NCBI RefSeq assembly: GCF_009930875.1
Contig: NZ_CP025249.1
Span: 1,364,001-1,428,000, forward strand
Direction of reading: 5' to 3'
DNA: 64,000 bases
Source: Actinomyces sp. 432
GTDB lineage: Bacteria; Actinomycetota; Actinomycetes; Actinomycetales; Actinomycetaceae
Position 1 is the stretch's first letter, and each line of letters starts with the position of its first letter. The position numbers and the translations under genes are program-made. Shown here one piece after another: positions 25,921-35,764 of the stretch. The notes under the pieces were generated by a model. The model saw only the letters and a list, made by a program, of their open reading frames with translations. It had not been told where the DNA came from and did not search any database.

Positions 25921-26129
25921 CCATGAGCACGAACCCCGCAGGAAACGCCACCGCACGGTGAGGCCCCGCTCCCGGCGCCACAAGTAAGGCTCCGGGATAG
26001 CCGCAAAGACCGGACGTCTAGAAGAATCCCGGCCCCGTATAGAACTGGCGGGCCGAGCGGGCCTACGGGCCGCGATATGTCCGAGCCGCGCGCACATTCG
26101 TGCCGACAACCCCGAGAGCCCGACGGCGC
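25921..26129. other. Rest of the FAS-acpS intergenic region
   Basis: Bases 25504-25739 and 25921-26129, on either side of the repeat array, show no frame with a ribosome-binding site and no recognisable protein. The acpS promoter should lie in the left part but no convincing -10/-35 pair stands out. Confidence 0.4.
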
Positions 26130-26163
26130 GGTGGCCCCGGGAGCCGTAGCTCCCGGGGCCACC
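26130..26163 (-). terminator. Terminator hairpin of the FAS operon
   Basis: GGTGGCCCCGGGAGC (26130-26144) pairs perfectly with 26149-26163 around the loop CGTA, a 15-bp GC-rich stem 67 bases after the FAS stop codon. There is no U-run, as is common for actinobacterial terminators. Confidence 0.75.
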
Positions 26164-26230
26164 ACTTCTACCGGTCTCGGCACGTCATGAGTGCCGGTCT
26201 CGGCGTGTTAGTTGGGCCGGTTTCGCGATG

Positions 26231-29200
26231 TCAGGCGCGCTCGCCGGTGTGGTAGACACCGTCGGCACCGAGGCGGGCCTCCGGATCCAGCAGCATGGCG
26301 GCCTCAACCTCATGCGGGTCACGACCCTTACGCTCCTCGCCCAGGCGGCGGCCGTCGATCTGCTCGAACAGCGTGGCCCTGCCGATCATGCCGGCACGGC
26401 GCTGCCGGGTGCCGGCGGCCAGGCGCCGGTTGGCGGAGGCCACCCAGGCGTCCACGGCCTCCTGACCACTCTGCGCGCGCAGGGCCGCCTCGAAGGCGCC
26501 GGGGTGCACCAGGGCGATCAGACCGGACACGTGCCCGAATCCGAGGCTGGTGAGCAGGCCGGCACGCACCGGACCCGCACCCGGGGTGCGCCCGTCCGCG
26601 CCGCCGCGGCCCGCCACCCGGATAGGAGTGCGCGGCCATACCCAGAAGGCGTCCTTCTCGAGCGGGGCGTCAACCACGTCGAGGCTGGTGTTGCCGGGAG
26701 CCACACCGGTCGCGAGGATCTCGGCCAGGCCCGCCACCTGGAACACGGCGGCACCGCCCTTGGCATGCCCGGTGATCGTCTTCTGGGAGACGGCCACCAG
26801 CGGGTTGCCCTCGGTGCGGCCGAGCGCGCGCGCCAGGCGCGTGTGCAGCTCGGACTCGTTGGGGTCGTTGGCGCCCGTGGAGGTGTCGTGCTTGGACACC
26901 ACGGCGATGTCGTCGGGCTCCACACCCAGCTTGGCCAGGGCCCTGGCCAGGCGGGAGTCCTTGCCGCCGCGTCCCGCACCGAGCGCTCCCAGCCCGGGGG
27001 CGGGGATGGAGGTGTGGGCGCCGTCGGCGTAGGAGGAGACGAAGCCGATCACGCCGGCCACCGGCAGCCCCAGGTGGGCCGCTACCGAGCCGCGCGCCAG
27101 GATCACCGTGCCGCCGCCCTCGGCCTCCACGAAACCGCTGCGGCGGCGGTCGTTGGCGCGGGAGAAGTGGCGGGCGGAGATGCCCTTGGCGTACATGGCG
27201 GCAGCCTCGGCGGTGGCGTTCATGTTGCCGAAGCCCACCACCGACTCGATCGAGATGTCGTCGATGGCGCCAGCCACTACCACGTCGGCCTTGCCGAGTG
27301 CGATCTTGTCCCAGCCCTCCTCGATGGACACCGCGGCGGTGGCGCAGGCCGACACCGGCTGCACCATGGAGCCGTAGCCACCGATGTAGGACTGCATCAC
27401 GTGCGCGGCCACCACGTTGGGCAGCGCCTCCTGCAGGATGTCGCTGGGGCGCTCCTCATCCAGGAACCGGCCCACGAACATCTTGCGCATGGACTCCATG
27501 CCGCCGAAGCCGGTGCCCTGCGTGGAGGCCACGTCGGAGGGGTGCACCGCCGCCAGCAGCTCCGCCGGGGAGAATCCGGCGGACAGGAACGCGTCCACAG
27601 CGGTGACCAGGTTCCAGGCGGCGATGGTGTCCATGCCCTGTGCCATGGATGCGGGGATGCCCCAGCGCTCCGGGTCGAAGTCGACCGGGAACTGGCCGCC
27701 GACCGTGCGCGACAGCGTGGCGCGGCGCGGCACCCTGGCCAGCGAGCCGGCCAGGCGGGTGACGGTCCACTCCCCCGTGGGGGCGCCGTCCACCAGCTCC
27801 GGTGCCACCAGCGTGTGCTCGGGGTCGGTGACCTCAATGGTGCGGGCGGTCGCCTCATCTGCCACGGTCAGGGTGATGTCGTGGTCGAGGTAGACGGCGA
27901 CCTCCTCCGGGCCCTCCGTGGCGATCACACCGTCGTCAACGAACTCGCGGATACCGCAGCGGGCGACGACCTCGTCCCGGTAGCGCGCGTGGATGTCGGA
28001 CTCGTCGACGAACTCCCCGTCGGTGTCGTACCAGCCGGCCTTGGGGCTGTCCTGCCAGGTCAGCAGGCCCATGCCCCAGGCGAGCTCCAGCACGCCCGCA
28101 GCGGTCAGCTCGACGTCGTCCCCGACGGTCATGCCCAGCTCCGCCTCGCGGCGGGTGCGGCCCGAGCCCCAGGTCGAGACCTCGCCGGTGGACACGACCA
28201 CCACCAGGTCGTCCAGTTCGGCGTCCACCTCACCCCAGTCGGGCGCGGTGGGCTGGGTGGGCACGTGCGGGGTGGGCAGCGCCTTGATCGTGGCCTGCGG
28301 TTCAGGCTCCGGCTGCGGCGCGGGGGCAGCGGCACGCGCGCTCTCACGCAGTGCCACCAGGTCCACGTCATCCCCCAGGCCACCGGTCAGGTCGGCCTGC
28401 ACGGGCGCCTGCGCGGCGCGGCCACGCACCTGCGTGGTGCACAGCTCAACGAGCTCGGCGGCAATCTCCTGGGTGGACCAGGTGCGCACACCGGCGGCCT
28501 CGACGGCCTCCACCAGCGGGTCATTGCCACCCATCAGGCCGGTGCCTCGCACCCAGCCGATGCGCGGGTGGGCCAGCGTGACGCGCCCGGACCAGTTCTT
28601 CTCCGCCCGCCAGCGGTTCACCACCGCATCCAGGGCAGACTTGACCTCGCCGTACGCGCCGTCGCCACCGAAGGTGCCGCGGTTGGGCGAGCCCGGCAGC
28701 ACCACGTGCAGACGGTGGTCCACGTGGGTGTCGGTGCCGATGGCAGACAGCGCGGCGATGGTGCGCTCAACGCTCCAAAGCAGCAGACGGGTCTGAGACT
28801 CGGCGGCCGGGCCGGCGTCGGCCAGGGTGCCGACCACACGCGGCGCCGCGAAGGGGAACAGCAGCGTCGGTACCAGAGCCTCCTTGACCAGCTTGGTCGA
28901 TCCGCCCGAGGTGACCACCTGGTCGTTGCCGATCCAGTCGGCCAGGGCATCCACGTCCCGGTAGGAGGCCAGGTTGGCGGGCACAATCCACAGGCGGGCG
29001 CCGGCGGAGGCGTGCTCGCGGTACAGGCTGGTGGCGAAGGCCAGCCGCTCGTGCGTCAGGCGGGAGCTGGTGGCCACGACGGTGGCACCACCCGCCAGCA
29101 GCTCGCCGACCACGGCGGCCGCGATCGATCCGGGGGCCACCCCGGTGACCACCGCCACGTCATCTGCCCAGCGCACGCCGGCCGCTGAGGCGGTCGGCTT

Positions 29201-32200
29201 CTGCGCGGCCGCGGCGGCGATGGCCTCGGCGATCTCGGCGCGCTCGGCCAAGTCCGCGGCGGTGCCGGCCGCGCGCAGCTGGCGCCCCCACCAGGCGGCC
29301 TGATCTGCGACCGCCGAGCCCAGGCCGGTGAAGCGCTGCGGAGCCAGGAGGCTCTTTGCATCTTCCAGGTCCATTTCCCCGTTGCCCAGGCGGGCCAGGT
29401 CCTCGCGTGCGGAGGCCCAGCGGTCGTCAATGAGGACGGCGCGGTCCGCTGAGAATGCCGGGGTCACGGACTTGATCCAGCCGGAGCCGAGTTCGGCGTC
29501 GATCGCTTCGACGGCGGCGCGGGCGGCGGCCGCCTCGTCACCGGCGTCGGCGGGCACACTCGTCTTGTCCGCCAGGCCGAGCGCATCCAGGAGAGTGCGG
29601 GCCGTAGTGGCCAGGACTCCGTCTGCGCCAGTGACCTGCGCGGAGAAGGCATCCAGGGCGGCGGAGTCAACGACCGCTCCCCCGGCACCGCCGGCGCTGG
29701 GCATGGCCACGGTCACGCCGTGGGCGGCGGCAACCGCCTGCACCGCGGCGTCGACGAGTGCGTCCACGGCGCCGGCGTTGGTCAGTGGGGCCGAGGAGCC
29801 CAGCGTGGCCAGGTCCTCGCCGCGCATGGAGGCGCCCTCGCGAGTGCCCAGGAAGATCTCCGCAGTCACGTGCGAGACCCAGCCGTCACCCAGGCCCCAG
29901 GTTCCGGTCACGCGGTCGGCGATGCGGCCGGCGCGCACCCCGGAGGGGCCGAGAATCCGTCCCAGCCCGGTGCGGGTGGCGTCCGCAAGCACGGGGCCGA
30001 AGGCCTTGTAGCCGGGGGCGCCCTTGGCGACGATGCCGGCCAGGGTGCCCATATCGGCGTCGGCGGCACCGTCGATGCTGGCCAGCTGCAGCTCGGTACC
30101 CAGGTCCATCAGCAGCTGGTTGCGGCGGGAGGACACACCGTTGGTCAGCGACTCAGTGGTGTCGGTGGGCGCGATCTGGTCGGGACGGATGCGGGCGGCG
30201 TGGGCCAGCAGCACCGTCAGGGCGTCGGTCGCACCGAAGGGCAGGTCCGCAACCGGTCCGGCAGCGGCCGGAGCAGCCGCGGCGGGGGCGGCAGGTTCCG
30301 GCTGGGCCGGAGCCGTCGCGGGCGCCGCCGGGGCGGCGGCCTCCTCCGTCGGGGCGGTGGCCGGCGAGCTCTCCTCGGCCGCTTCGGGCAGCTCGAAGCT
30401 CTCCTCCTCCAGCCCGGCGGCCGGATCGGTGTCGGTGGCCAGCACGCGGGCCTCATCGCGGCGGGCATTGTGCACCACCACGTGCTTGCCTGCGTGCCGC
30501 GGCAGAGCCAGCGTGCGGGAGGCGAGGTTCGCCAGCGTCGGGGAGGCCGCCAGGCCGACCTCGACGACGTGCTCCACGCCCAGGCCGCCCTGCTCGGGGG
30601 CGTCCAGCAGCAGGTCCTGCGTCTCGATCCAGCGCACCGGGGAGGCGAACTGCCAGGCCAGCAGCTCCACCAGCAGCTGGCGGCCAAGCTCAGTGGGCCG
30701 GTCGGCCCACTGGTCCCAGTCGTCCAGGATCTCGCGCACCGGCTCGGAGGGGACCACGTCCAGGATGGCACGGGCGAAGTCGCGGGTCAGCGCGAAGGGA
30801 CGGGCCACCAGGTTGGGCACGTAGCGACCCACCAGGCGCTCCACATCCAGGTCCGCGGGAATCAGCGCCAGCAGGCGCTCCCGGAACTCCGGTACGCCGG
30901 GACGCAGCACCTCCGAGTGGAAGGGCACGTCAATTCCGGGCACGTACATGAAGGGGTTCTTCCCGCCCCGGGCGGCCGCCTTCTCGCGGGCATCGGCGGC
31001 AAGCGCCTCCAGGCCCTTGATGGTGCCCGCGACGGCGTACTGCACGCCGGCGAGGTTGTAGTTCACGATCTGCAGGAACTCCCCGGAGGCCTCGGAGACC
31101 TCGCGGATGTACTCCTCCACGGCGTCGGCGGGGATGCCCGCCTGGTTGGGGCGCAGGGCTCCCATCCGGTAGTTGGAGGCGCCGGTGGCGTCACGCGGCA
31201 CCAGGGAGTGCATGGTGGACCCGCGCTGGAAGACGATCGAGATCGTCGTCTCCACGGACATGACGCGCCCGTATGCGCTCAGGGCGGTGTACTCGCCCAG
31301 CGAGTGGCCGGCGAAGGCGGCCGACTCCACCAGGGCGCCGGCCTCGGCCAGGCGCGCCGTGGTGGCCATGGCCACGGTGGCCAGGGCGACCTGCGTGAAC
31401 TGAGTGAGGTTGAGCAGGCCGTCGGGGTGGCGGTAGGTCACGCCGCGGGCGGTCATCTCCGTGGGGTTGTCGCGCACCAGCGCGATCACGGAGAAGCCGA
31501 GCTCGGCACGGGTGTGGGCGTCCGCCCGCTCCCACACCTCCCGGGCGGCCTTGGAGCTGCGCATCTCGTCCAGACCCATGCCACGGGCCTGGATGCCCTG
31601 ACCGGGGTAGACGTAGGCGGTCGGCTCGGGCTCGGTCACCGCGGTGCCGCGGGAGACGACCTCGTCGCCGATGCGGCAGGTGACCTCCAGGACCACGCCG
31701 CCGCCGACCACCAGGCCGGTGCGCTCCACGCTGATCTGGACGTGGTCCCCCAGCTCGACCGGGCCGTGCATGGTGTAGGTCCAGCCTGCCAGCACGTGCC
31801 GCGTGCCGTCGATGGCGGTGGCAGCCGCCGTCTGCTGCGCAGTGGCGGACAGCCACATGCCGTGCACCAGCGGGGCGTCCATGCCGGCGACCTTCGCGGC
31901 GTGGTAGCTGGTGTGGATCGGGTTGAAGTCGCCGGTGACCCGGGCGAAGGCCGTCATGTCGCTCGGGGCCGTCACGGTGATGCGGCGCAGCAGGCGGCGG
32001 GCGGCCGGGACGGTCGCCCTGCCGGTGCCGCCGGCCTGCTCGGGAGAGCTGGGCACGGCGGTGCCGGAGGCGCGGCCGCGGATGGCGAAGCGCTCGCGCA
32101 TGAACGCCACCAGGCTGCCGTCGGTGGTGTCCGTCAGCTGCAGGCGCACGTCGACGACGCGGCCCGCGCTGGACTCCTCCAGCCCGGCGACCCAGCCGTC

Positions 32201-35200
32201 GGCCTGAATCACGCAGTCGGGGCCGGCCTGCTGCACCAGGTCAGCCAGGGGACGGCGCAGGTCAATGGTGTGGTCCAGGTGGACGGCGCCGAGCAGGCCC
32301 TCAATCAGCGGCATCCCGTCCTCTACGACACTGCCCAGGGCTGCGTAGACGACTGGCCAGCAGGGGCCGAGCAGGGCGTCGGGCACGAGCGGCGCGGCGG
32401 CCAGGGTGGTGGGCAGGGCCGCGGCCGTGACCGCGGCGTGGTCCGCACCCAGGGTGTCGGCCAGGGTGAAGCGCGCGTGAACGGTGCCGAAGGGCTGGTG
32501 GGCCTCACGCCCAAGCGCGTCTACGGCGCCGGCCTGCGGGGGGATCACCTCGGGCAGCTGCTCCACCAGGTCACCGGTGATCGACACCGCGCCCACACCT
32601 GCAGTGTTGCGCAGCAGGTCGTTCATGGTGTCGCTGATACGGCCCGGGTCCACGAAGGGGGCGGCGCCGTCCCAGGCGCGTGCCAGCCGCAGCGGCACCA
32701 CCAGCCGGCGCACGGCGTGAATCCCCTCACCGCCGGGCGTGCCGTCCCAGTGTGTGTCCAGGGTGATGTCCAGGTCGTAGGCGTCCTCGGCGACGTCGGG
32801 ACGCGCAACCACCCGGTAGGCGTCATCGGTGAGCACCCGGGCGGGGTTCACGGTCAGGTGCCCGTTCCACAGCACGTGGGGCGTGGCCCGCACCAGCTCG
32901 GTGGCATCGGCCACCGGGCGCGAGCCAGGGGCGCAGGACTCGCCCAGGCGTCCGGCTGCCGGAGCCGCCTGCTCGCCGGCATCCCGCAGGGCATCGATCA
33001 CGGCCGTCTCGAAGCGGCCCAGCAGGTGGCCGACGGGCTCGTTGATGGTAGTGATGCCGGCCACCGACACCGGGCCGGGAATGATGCGCACCTGGTCCGC
33101 GGTGTAGCGGGGGTCCTGGGACTGCCACAGCGAGTCGGTGCCCCACCAGCGCAGGATGTCGGCGTCGAGCACCGGAACGAAGGGAACCGGCTTGGGGTGC
33201 TTGCGGCACAGGTCGACGAACCAGGCGGCGTCGGAGGGCTCCACCATGGTGGTGGCGGCCGCCGGGTACCGCTCCGCCAGCGCTGCCAGCGCGGCGTCGG
33301 AGTCCAGGACGTCCTCCTCGCCGGCGAACAGGGTGGGGATCTCCCCGTGGTCGGCGTCGCTCACACGCGCCTCAATGCGGTGCAGCAGGTCCAGGAAGCG
33401 GTCGTACCAGCCCTCGTCGGCCCAGTCCGCGCGGGTCGCGGGGCGGCCGTCGTGCGGGGCCACGCACAACTGCGCGTACCGGGTGGCCCACTGCAGGTAG
33501 CTCATCTGCTCGACATCGCCGAAGTAGGGCTTGGCGGTCTTGGCCAGGGCCGCAATGACCTCCTCGCGGCGGGCCGTCATGGCGGCCTCGTTGCCGGCGA
33601 TCTCCTGAATGAGCCGAGAGGCGCGGGCGGAGGAGTTGTCGATCTCGTACAGGTCCGCACGCAGGTGGGACAGTCCCGAGGTCATACCGCCCGCGGAGGC
33701 GCCGGAGGCAACCCATCCGCCCTCGTGGGCGGGGTCGATTCCAGGCGTGTCCACCAGCAGCTGCTTGACGTCCTCGTTGGTCTTGGCCTCCAGGGCGGTC
33801 ATGGCCGCGGTACCCACGCACACGCCGTCAACCGGGGCCGCCGCCGTGCCGTAGGCCTCGGCCCAGCGCCCGGTGATGTAGTCGGCGGCGCGCTCGGGGG
33901 CGCCGACGCCGCCGCCGACGCACAGCACGATGTTGTCCACGGCGCGAATGGAGTCGTAGGTGGCCAGGAGCATCGTGTCCAGGTCCTCCCACGAGTGGTG
34001 CCCACCCGCGTGCCCGTCCTCGATCTGCATGATCAGCGGCACGTCCGGCACCGCCTTGGCGATGGTGATCACCTGCCGGATCTGGTCAACCGTGCCCGGC
34101 TTGAAGGCCACGTAGGGGAAGCCCTCGCCACGCAGGCGGTTAATCAGGGTGACCGCCTCATCCAGCTCGGGAATACCCGCCGAGATGACGACGCCGTCCA
34201 CCGGGGCGCCGGCGGCGCGCGCCTTGGAGAGCAGACGCTGGGTACCCAGGTGCAGGTTCCACAGGTAGCGGTCCATGAACATGGCGTTGAAGGCGGCGGT
34301 GCGGCCCGGCTCCAGGGCCTCCTCCAGGCCTTCCAGGTTGTCGGCCAGCACCTTGGCGGTGGTCTGTCCGCCGCCGGCGAGCTCCGCCCAGTAGCCGGCA
34401 TTGGCTGCCGCCGCGACGATCTCCGGGTCCACAGTTGTGGGGGTCATACCCGCCAGCAGGATCGCGGAGCGGCCGGTGAGCCGGGTGAAGGCGGTGTCCA
34501 GGGTGATGCGACCGTCGGGCAGCTGCGTCAACCGCGGCGCGAAGCGCGCCCGGTCTACCGTCGGCGCCGGCGCGGCCCCCGGGCGGTCGAGGTCGTCAAT
34601 GTTCTGGGAGGTGCCGGCGGGCACCACCGTGGTGCCGGTGCCGGCCACGACCGGCTCGGTCAGCCGGGAGAGCACAGTCCCGGGACCGAGGTCGAGGATC
34701 AGTCGGCGCTCGCCCCCGGCGAGGGCCTCATGCACCGTGGCGGGCCAGTCCACCGGGTCGATCAGCACGGCGACGGCGAGCTTGCGGGCCAGGTCCTCGT
34801 CCAGCCCGGCCCGGGCGGCCCACGCAGCCACATCGTCGACGGCGCTCGCCAGAAGCGGCGTGTGGAAGGGCACCGACGTGGTCAGGAACTCGGTGATCGG
34901 GTTCAGGACGGCGCCGCCGCGACGGCGCTCCTTGCGGTCCTGCTCGGAGCGGCGGGCTGCCGCCTCCAGAGCGGTGACAACCCGCTCCAGGTCACTGGGG
35001 CGGCCGGACAGGATGTGCGCCTGGCGCCCGTTGATCACGCCGACGGAGAGCTCGTGCGCGCCGGGCACCTGGGCCAGAACGCCGTCGAGGACTGCACGGG
35101 TGACCCCCCGCACCGACAGCATGGGAGTGGTCTCCCCCACCGTGCCCAGGTTGAGCCGACCGGTGGTGCGGGCCGCGGCGGCACCGATCAGACGGGCAAT

Positions 35201-35764
35201 GGCGTGCGCCTGCACCACCCCGGCGGGAGCCGGTGACTCGTCCCCGTCCTGGCGGGCGCGGCGCAGCGCCTCGAGCAGGGCGACGCCGAGCACTCCCTGG
35301 GAGTGGCCGATGACAGCATCCGGGCCGCTGGTGCCGACCGGATCGATGCCGGCTCCGGGCAGGCAGGACAGGGCCGCATGCTGGGCGAACAGGATTCCGG
35401 GCACGGACACGTCCGCACCGTCCGCGCCGCCGCGCCCGGGTGCCGGGGCAACCGGCGCACCGGAGGAGTCGAAGAAGCGGGAGCCGCGCGGGGTGATGGT
35501 CAGCAGGTCGGTGGCCACCGGAGCGAGTCGCTCGGCGACGGCGGCGTCAATCGCCACCAGCTCGGTGGCGAGATCACGATCCAGTCCTGACAGTTCCTCC
35601 AGCGTGGTGCGCCAGGGAGTGGCCTGGCCACCGAAGGCGAGTACGTAGGCCTCGCCCCCGCTTAAGCGTTCGGCGACGGTATCTGGGTTGGTGGGCTGAG
35701 TGGTCATGCGGTCCTCGGTTGTTCGGTCGGGTGAAGAGGTCTGAGAGTTGGAGCTGTAGGTCAT
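26231..35764 (-). CDS. fas: Type I fatty acid synthase (FAS-I), single polypeptide
   Basis: This 3177-residue multi-domain enzyme makes fatty acids from acetyl- and malonyl-CoA. Domains in order, with approximate residues: acetyltransferase (GHSQGVLG, 151), FMN enoyl reductase (AGMTPTTVDPEIVAAAAN, 441), dehydratase hot-dog (LVHGMWLSA, 1298), malonyl/palmitoyl transferase (FAGHSLGEYTAL, 1486), acyl carrier (GVSSRRNQLLMDLG, Ser near 1877), ketoreductase (VVTGVAPGSIAAAVVGELL, 2211) and ketosynthase (VSACATAA, Cys near 2806; KHDTSTGAND, His near 2959; KTITGHAKGGA, His near 3000). An Ala/Pro-rich linker precedes the ACP. The phosphopantetheinyl transferase domain is missing and is supplied by acpS. 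The ATG at 35764 overlaps the accD stop codon (ATGA), linking supply of malonyl-CoA to its use. The frame is intact. Confidence 0.97.
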   Translation of the reverse strand: MTYSSNSQTSSPDRTTEDRMTTQPTNPDTVAERLSGGEAYVLAFGGQATPWRTTLEELSGLDRDLATELVAIDAAVAERLAPVATDLLTITPRGSRFFDSSGAPVAPAPGRGGADGADVSVPGILFAQHAALSCLPGAGIDPVGTSGPDAVIGHSQGVLGVALLEALRRARQDGDESPAPAGVVQAHAIARLIGAAAARTTGRLNLGTVGETTPMLSVRGVTRAVLDGVLAQVPGAHELSVGVINGRQAHILSGRPSDLERVVTALEAAARRSEQDRKERRRGGAVLNPITEFLTTSVPFHTPLLASAVDDVAAWAARAGLDEDLARKLAVAVLIDPVDWPATVHEALAGGERRLILDLGPGTVLSRLTEPVVAGTGTTVVPAGTSQNIDDLDRPGAAPAPTVDRARFAPRLTQLPDGRITLDTAFTRLTGRSAILLAGMTPTTVDPEIVAAAANAGYWAELAGGGQTTAKVLADNLEGLEEALEPGRTAAFNAMFMDRYLWNLHLGTQRLLSKARAAGAPVDGVVISAGIPELDEAVTLINRLRGEGFPYVAFKPGTVDQIRQVITIAKAVPDVPLIMQIEDGHAGGHHSWEDLDTMLLATYDSIRAVDNIVLCVGGGVGAPERAADYITGRWAEAYGTAAAPVDGVCVGTAAMTALEAKTNEDVKQLLVDTPGIDPAHEGGWVASGASAGGMTSGLSHLRADLYEIDNSSARASRLIQEIAGNEAAMTARREEVIAALAKTAKPYFGDVEQMSYLQWATRYAQLCVAPHDGRPATRADWADEGWYDRFLDLLHRIEARVSDADHGEIPTLFAGEEDVLDSDAALAALAERYPAAATTMVEPSDAAWFVDLCRKHPKPVPFVPVLDADILRWWGTDSLWQSQDPRYTADQVRIIPGPVSVAGITTINEPVGHLLGRFETAVIDALRDAGEQAAPAAGRLGESCAPGSRPVADATELVRATPHVLWNGHLTVNPARVLTDDAYRVVARPDVAEDAYDLDITLDTHWDGTPGGEGIHAVRRLVVPLRLARAWDGAAPFVDPGRISDTMNDLLRNTAGVGAVSITGDLVEQLPEVIPPQAGAVDALGREAHQPFGTVHARFTLADTLGADHAAVTAAALPTTLAAAPLVPDALLGPCWPVVYAALGSVVEDGMPLIEGLLGAVHLDHTIDLRRPLADLVQQAGPDCVIQADGWVAGLEESSAGRVVDVRLQLTDTTDGSLVAFMRERFAIRGRASGTAVPSSPEQAGGTGRATVPAARRLLRRITVTAPSDMTAFARVTGDFNPIHTSYHAAKVAGMDAPLVHGMWLSATAQQTAAATAIDGTRHVLAGWTYTMHGPVELGDHVQISVERTGLVVGGGVVLEVTCRIGDEVVSRGTAVTEPEPTAYVYPGQGIQARGMGLDEMRSSKAAREVWERADAHTRAELGFSVIALVRDNPTEMTARGVTYRHPDGLLNLTQFTQVALATVAMATTARLAEAGALVESAAFAGHSLGEYTALSAYGRVMSVETTISIVFQRGSTMHSLVPRDATGASNYRMGALRPNQAGIPADAVEEYIREVSEASGEFLQIVNYNLAGVQYAVAGTIKGLEALAADAREKAAARGGKNPFMYVPGIDVPFHSEVLRPGVPEFRERLLALIPADLDVERLVGRYVPNLVARPFALTRDFARAILDVVPSEPVREILDDWDQWADRPTELGRQLLVELLAWQFASPVRWIETQDLLLDAPEQGGLGVEHVVEVGLAASPTLANLASRTLALPRHAGKHVVVHNARRDEARVLATDTDPAAGLEEESFELPEAAEESSPATAPTEEAAAPAAPATAPAQPEPAAPAAAAPAAAGPVADLPFGATDALTVLLAHAARIRPDQIAPTDTTESLTNGVSSRRNQLLMDLGTELQLASIDGAADADMGTLAGIVAKGAPGYKAFGPVLADATRTGLGRILGPSGVRAGRIADRVTGTWGLGDGWVSHVTAEIFLGTREGASMRGEDLATLGSSAPLTNAGAVDALVDAAVQAVAAAHGVTVAMPSAGGAGGAVVDSAALDAFSAQVTGADGVLATTARTLLDALGLADKTSVPADAGDEAAAARAAVEAIDAELGSGWIKSVTPAFSADRAVLIDDRWASAREDLARLGNGEMDLEDAKSLLAPQRFTGLGSAVADQAAWWGRQLRAAGTAADLAERAEIAEAIAAAAAQKPTASAAGVRWADDVAVVTGVAPGSIAAAVVGELLAGGATVVATSSRLTHERLAFATSLYREHASAGARLWIVPANLASYRDVDALADWIGNDQVVTSGGSTKLVKEALVPTLLFPFAAPRVVGTLADAGPAAESQTRLLLWSVERTIAALSAIGTDTHVDHRLHVVLPGSPNRGTFGGDGAYGEVKSALDAVVNRWRAEKNWSGRVTLAHPRIGWVRGTGLMGGNDPLVEAVEAAGVRTWSTQEIAAELVELCTTQVRGRAAQAPVQADLTGGLGDDVDLVALRESARAAAPAPQPEPEPQATIKALPTPHVPTQPTAPDWGEVDAELDDLVVVVSTGEVSTWGSGRTRREAELGMTVGDDVELTAAGVLELAWGMGLLTWQDSPKAGWYDTDGEFVDESDIHARYRDEVVARCGIREFVDDGVIATEGPEEVAVYLDHDITLTVADEATARTIEVTDPEHTLVAPELVDGAPTGEWTVTRLAGSLARVPRRATLSRTVGGQFPVDFDPERWGIPASMAQGMDTIAAWNLVTAVDAFLSAGFSPAELLAAVHPSDVASTQGTGFGGMESMRKMFVGRFLDEERPSDILQEALPNVVAAHVMQSYIGGYGSMVQPVSACATAAVSIEEGWDKIALGKADVVVAGAIDDISIESVVGFGNMNATAEAAAMYAKGISARHFSRANDRRRSGFVEAEGGGTVILARGSVAAHLGLPVAGVIGFVSSYADGAHTSIPAPGLGALGAGRGGKDSRLARALAKLGVEPDDIAVVSKHDTSTGANDPNESELHTRLARALGRTEGNPLVAVSQKTITGHAKGGAAVFQVAGLAEILATGVAPGNTSLDVVDAPLEKDAFWVWPRTPIRVAGRGGADGRTPGAGPVRAGLLTSLGFGHVSGLIALVHPGAFEAALRAQSGQEAVDAWVASANRRLAAGTRQRRAGMIGRATLFEQIDGRRLGEERKGRDPHEVEAAMLLDPEARLGADGVYHTGERA

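Noticed and set aside
26228..35236. Very long open frames on the plus strand opposite the FAS gene (about 990 and 1840 codons)
   Set aside because: They are mirror effects of high-GC codon use in fas. They lack protein-like composition (Gly/His/Gln/Arg-rich), have no conserved motifs and no ribosome-binding sites.
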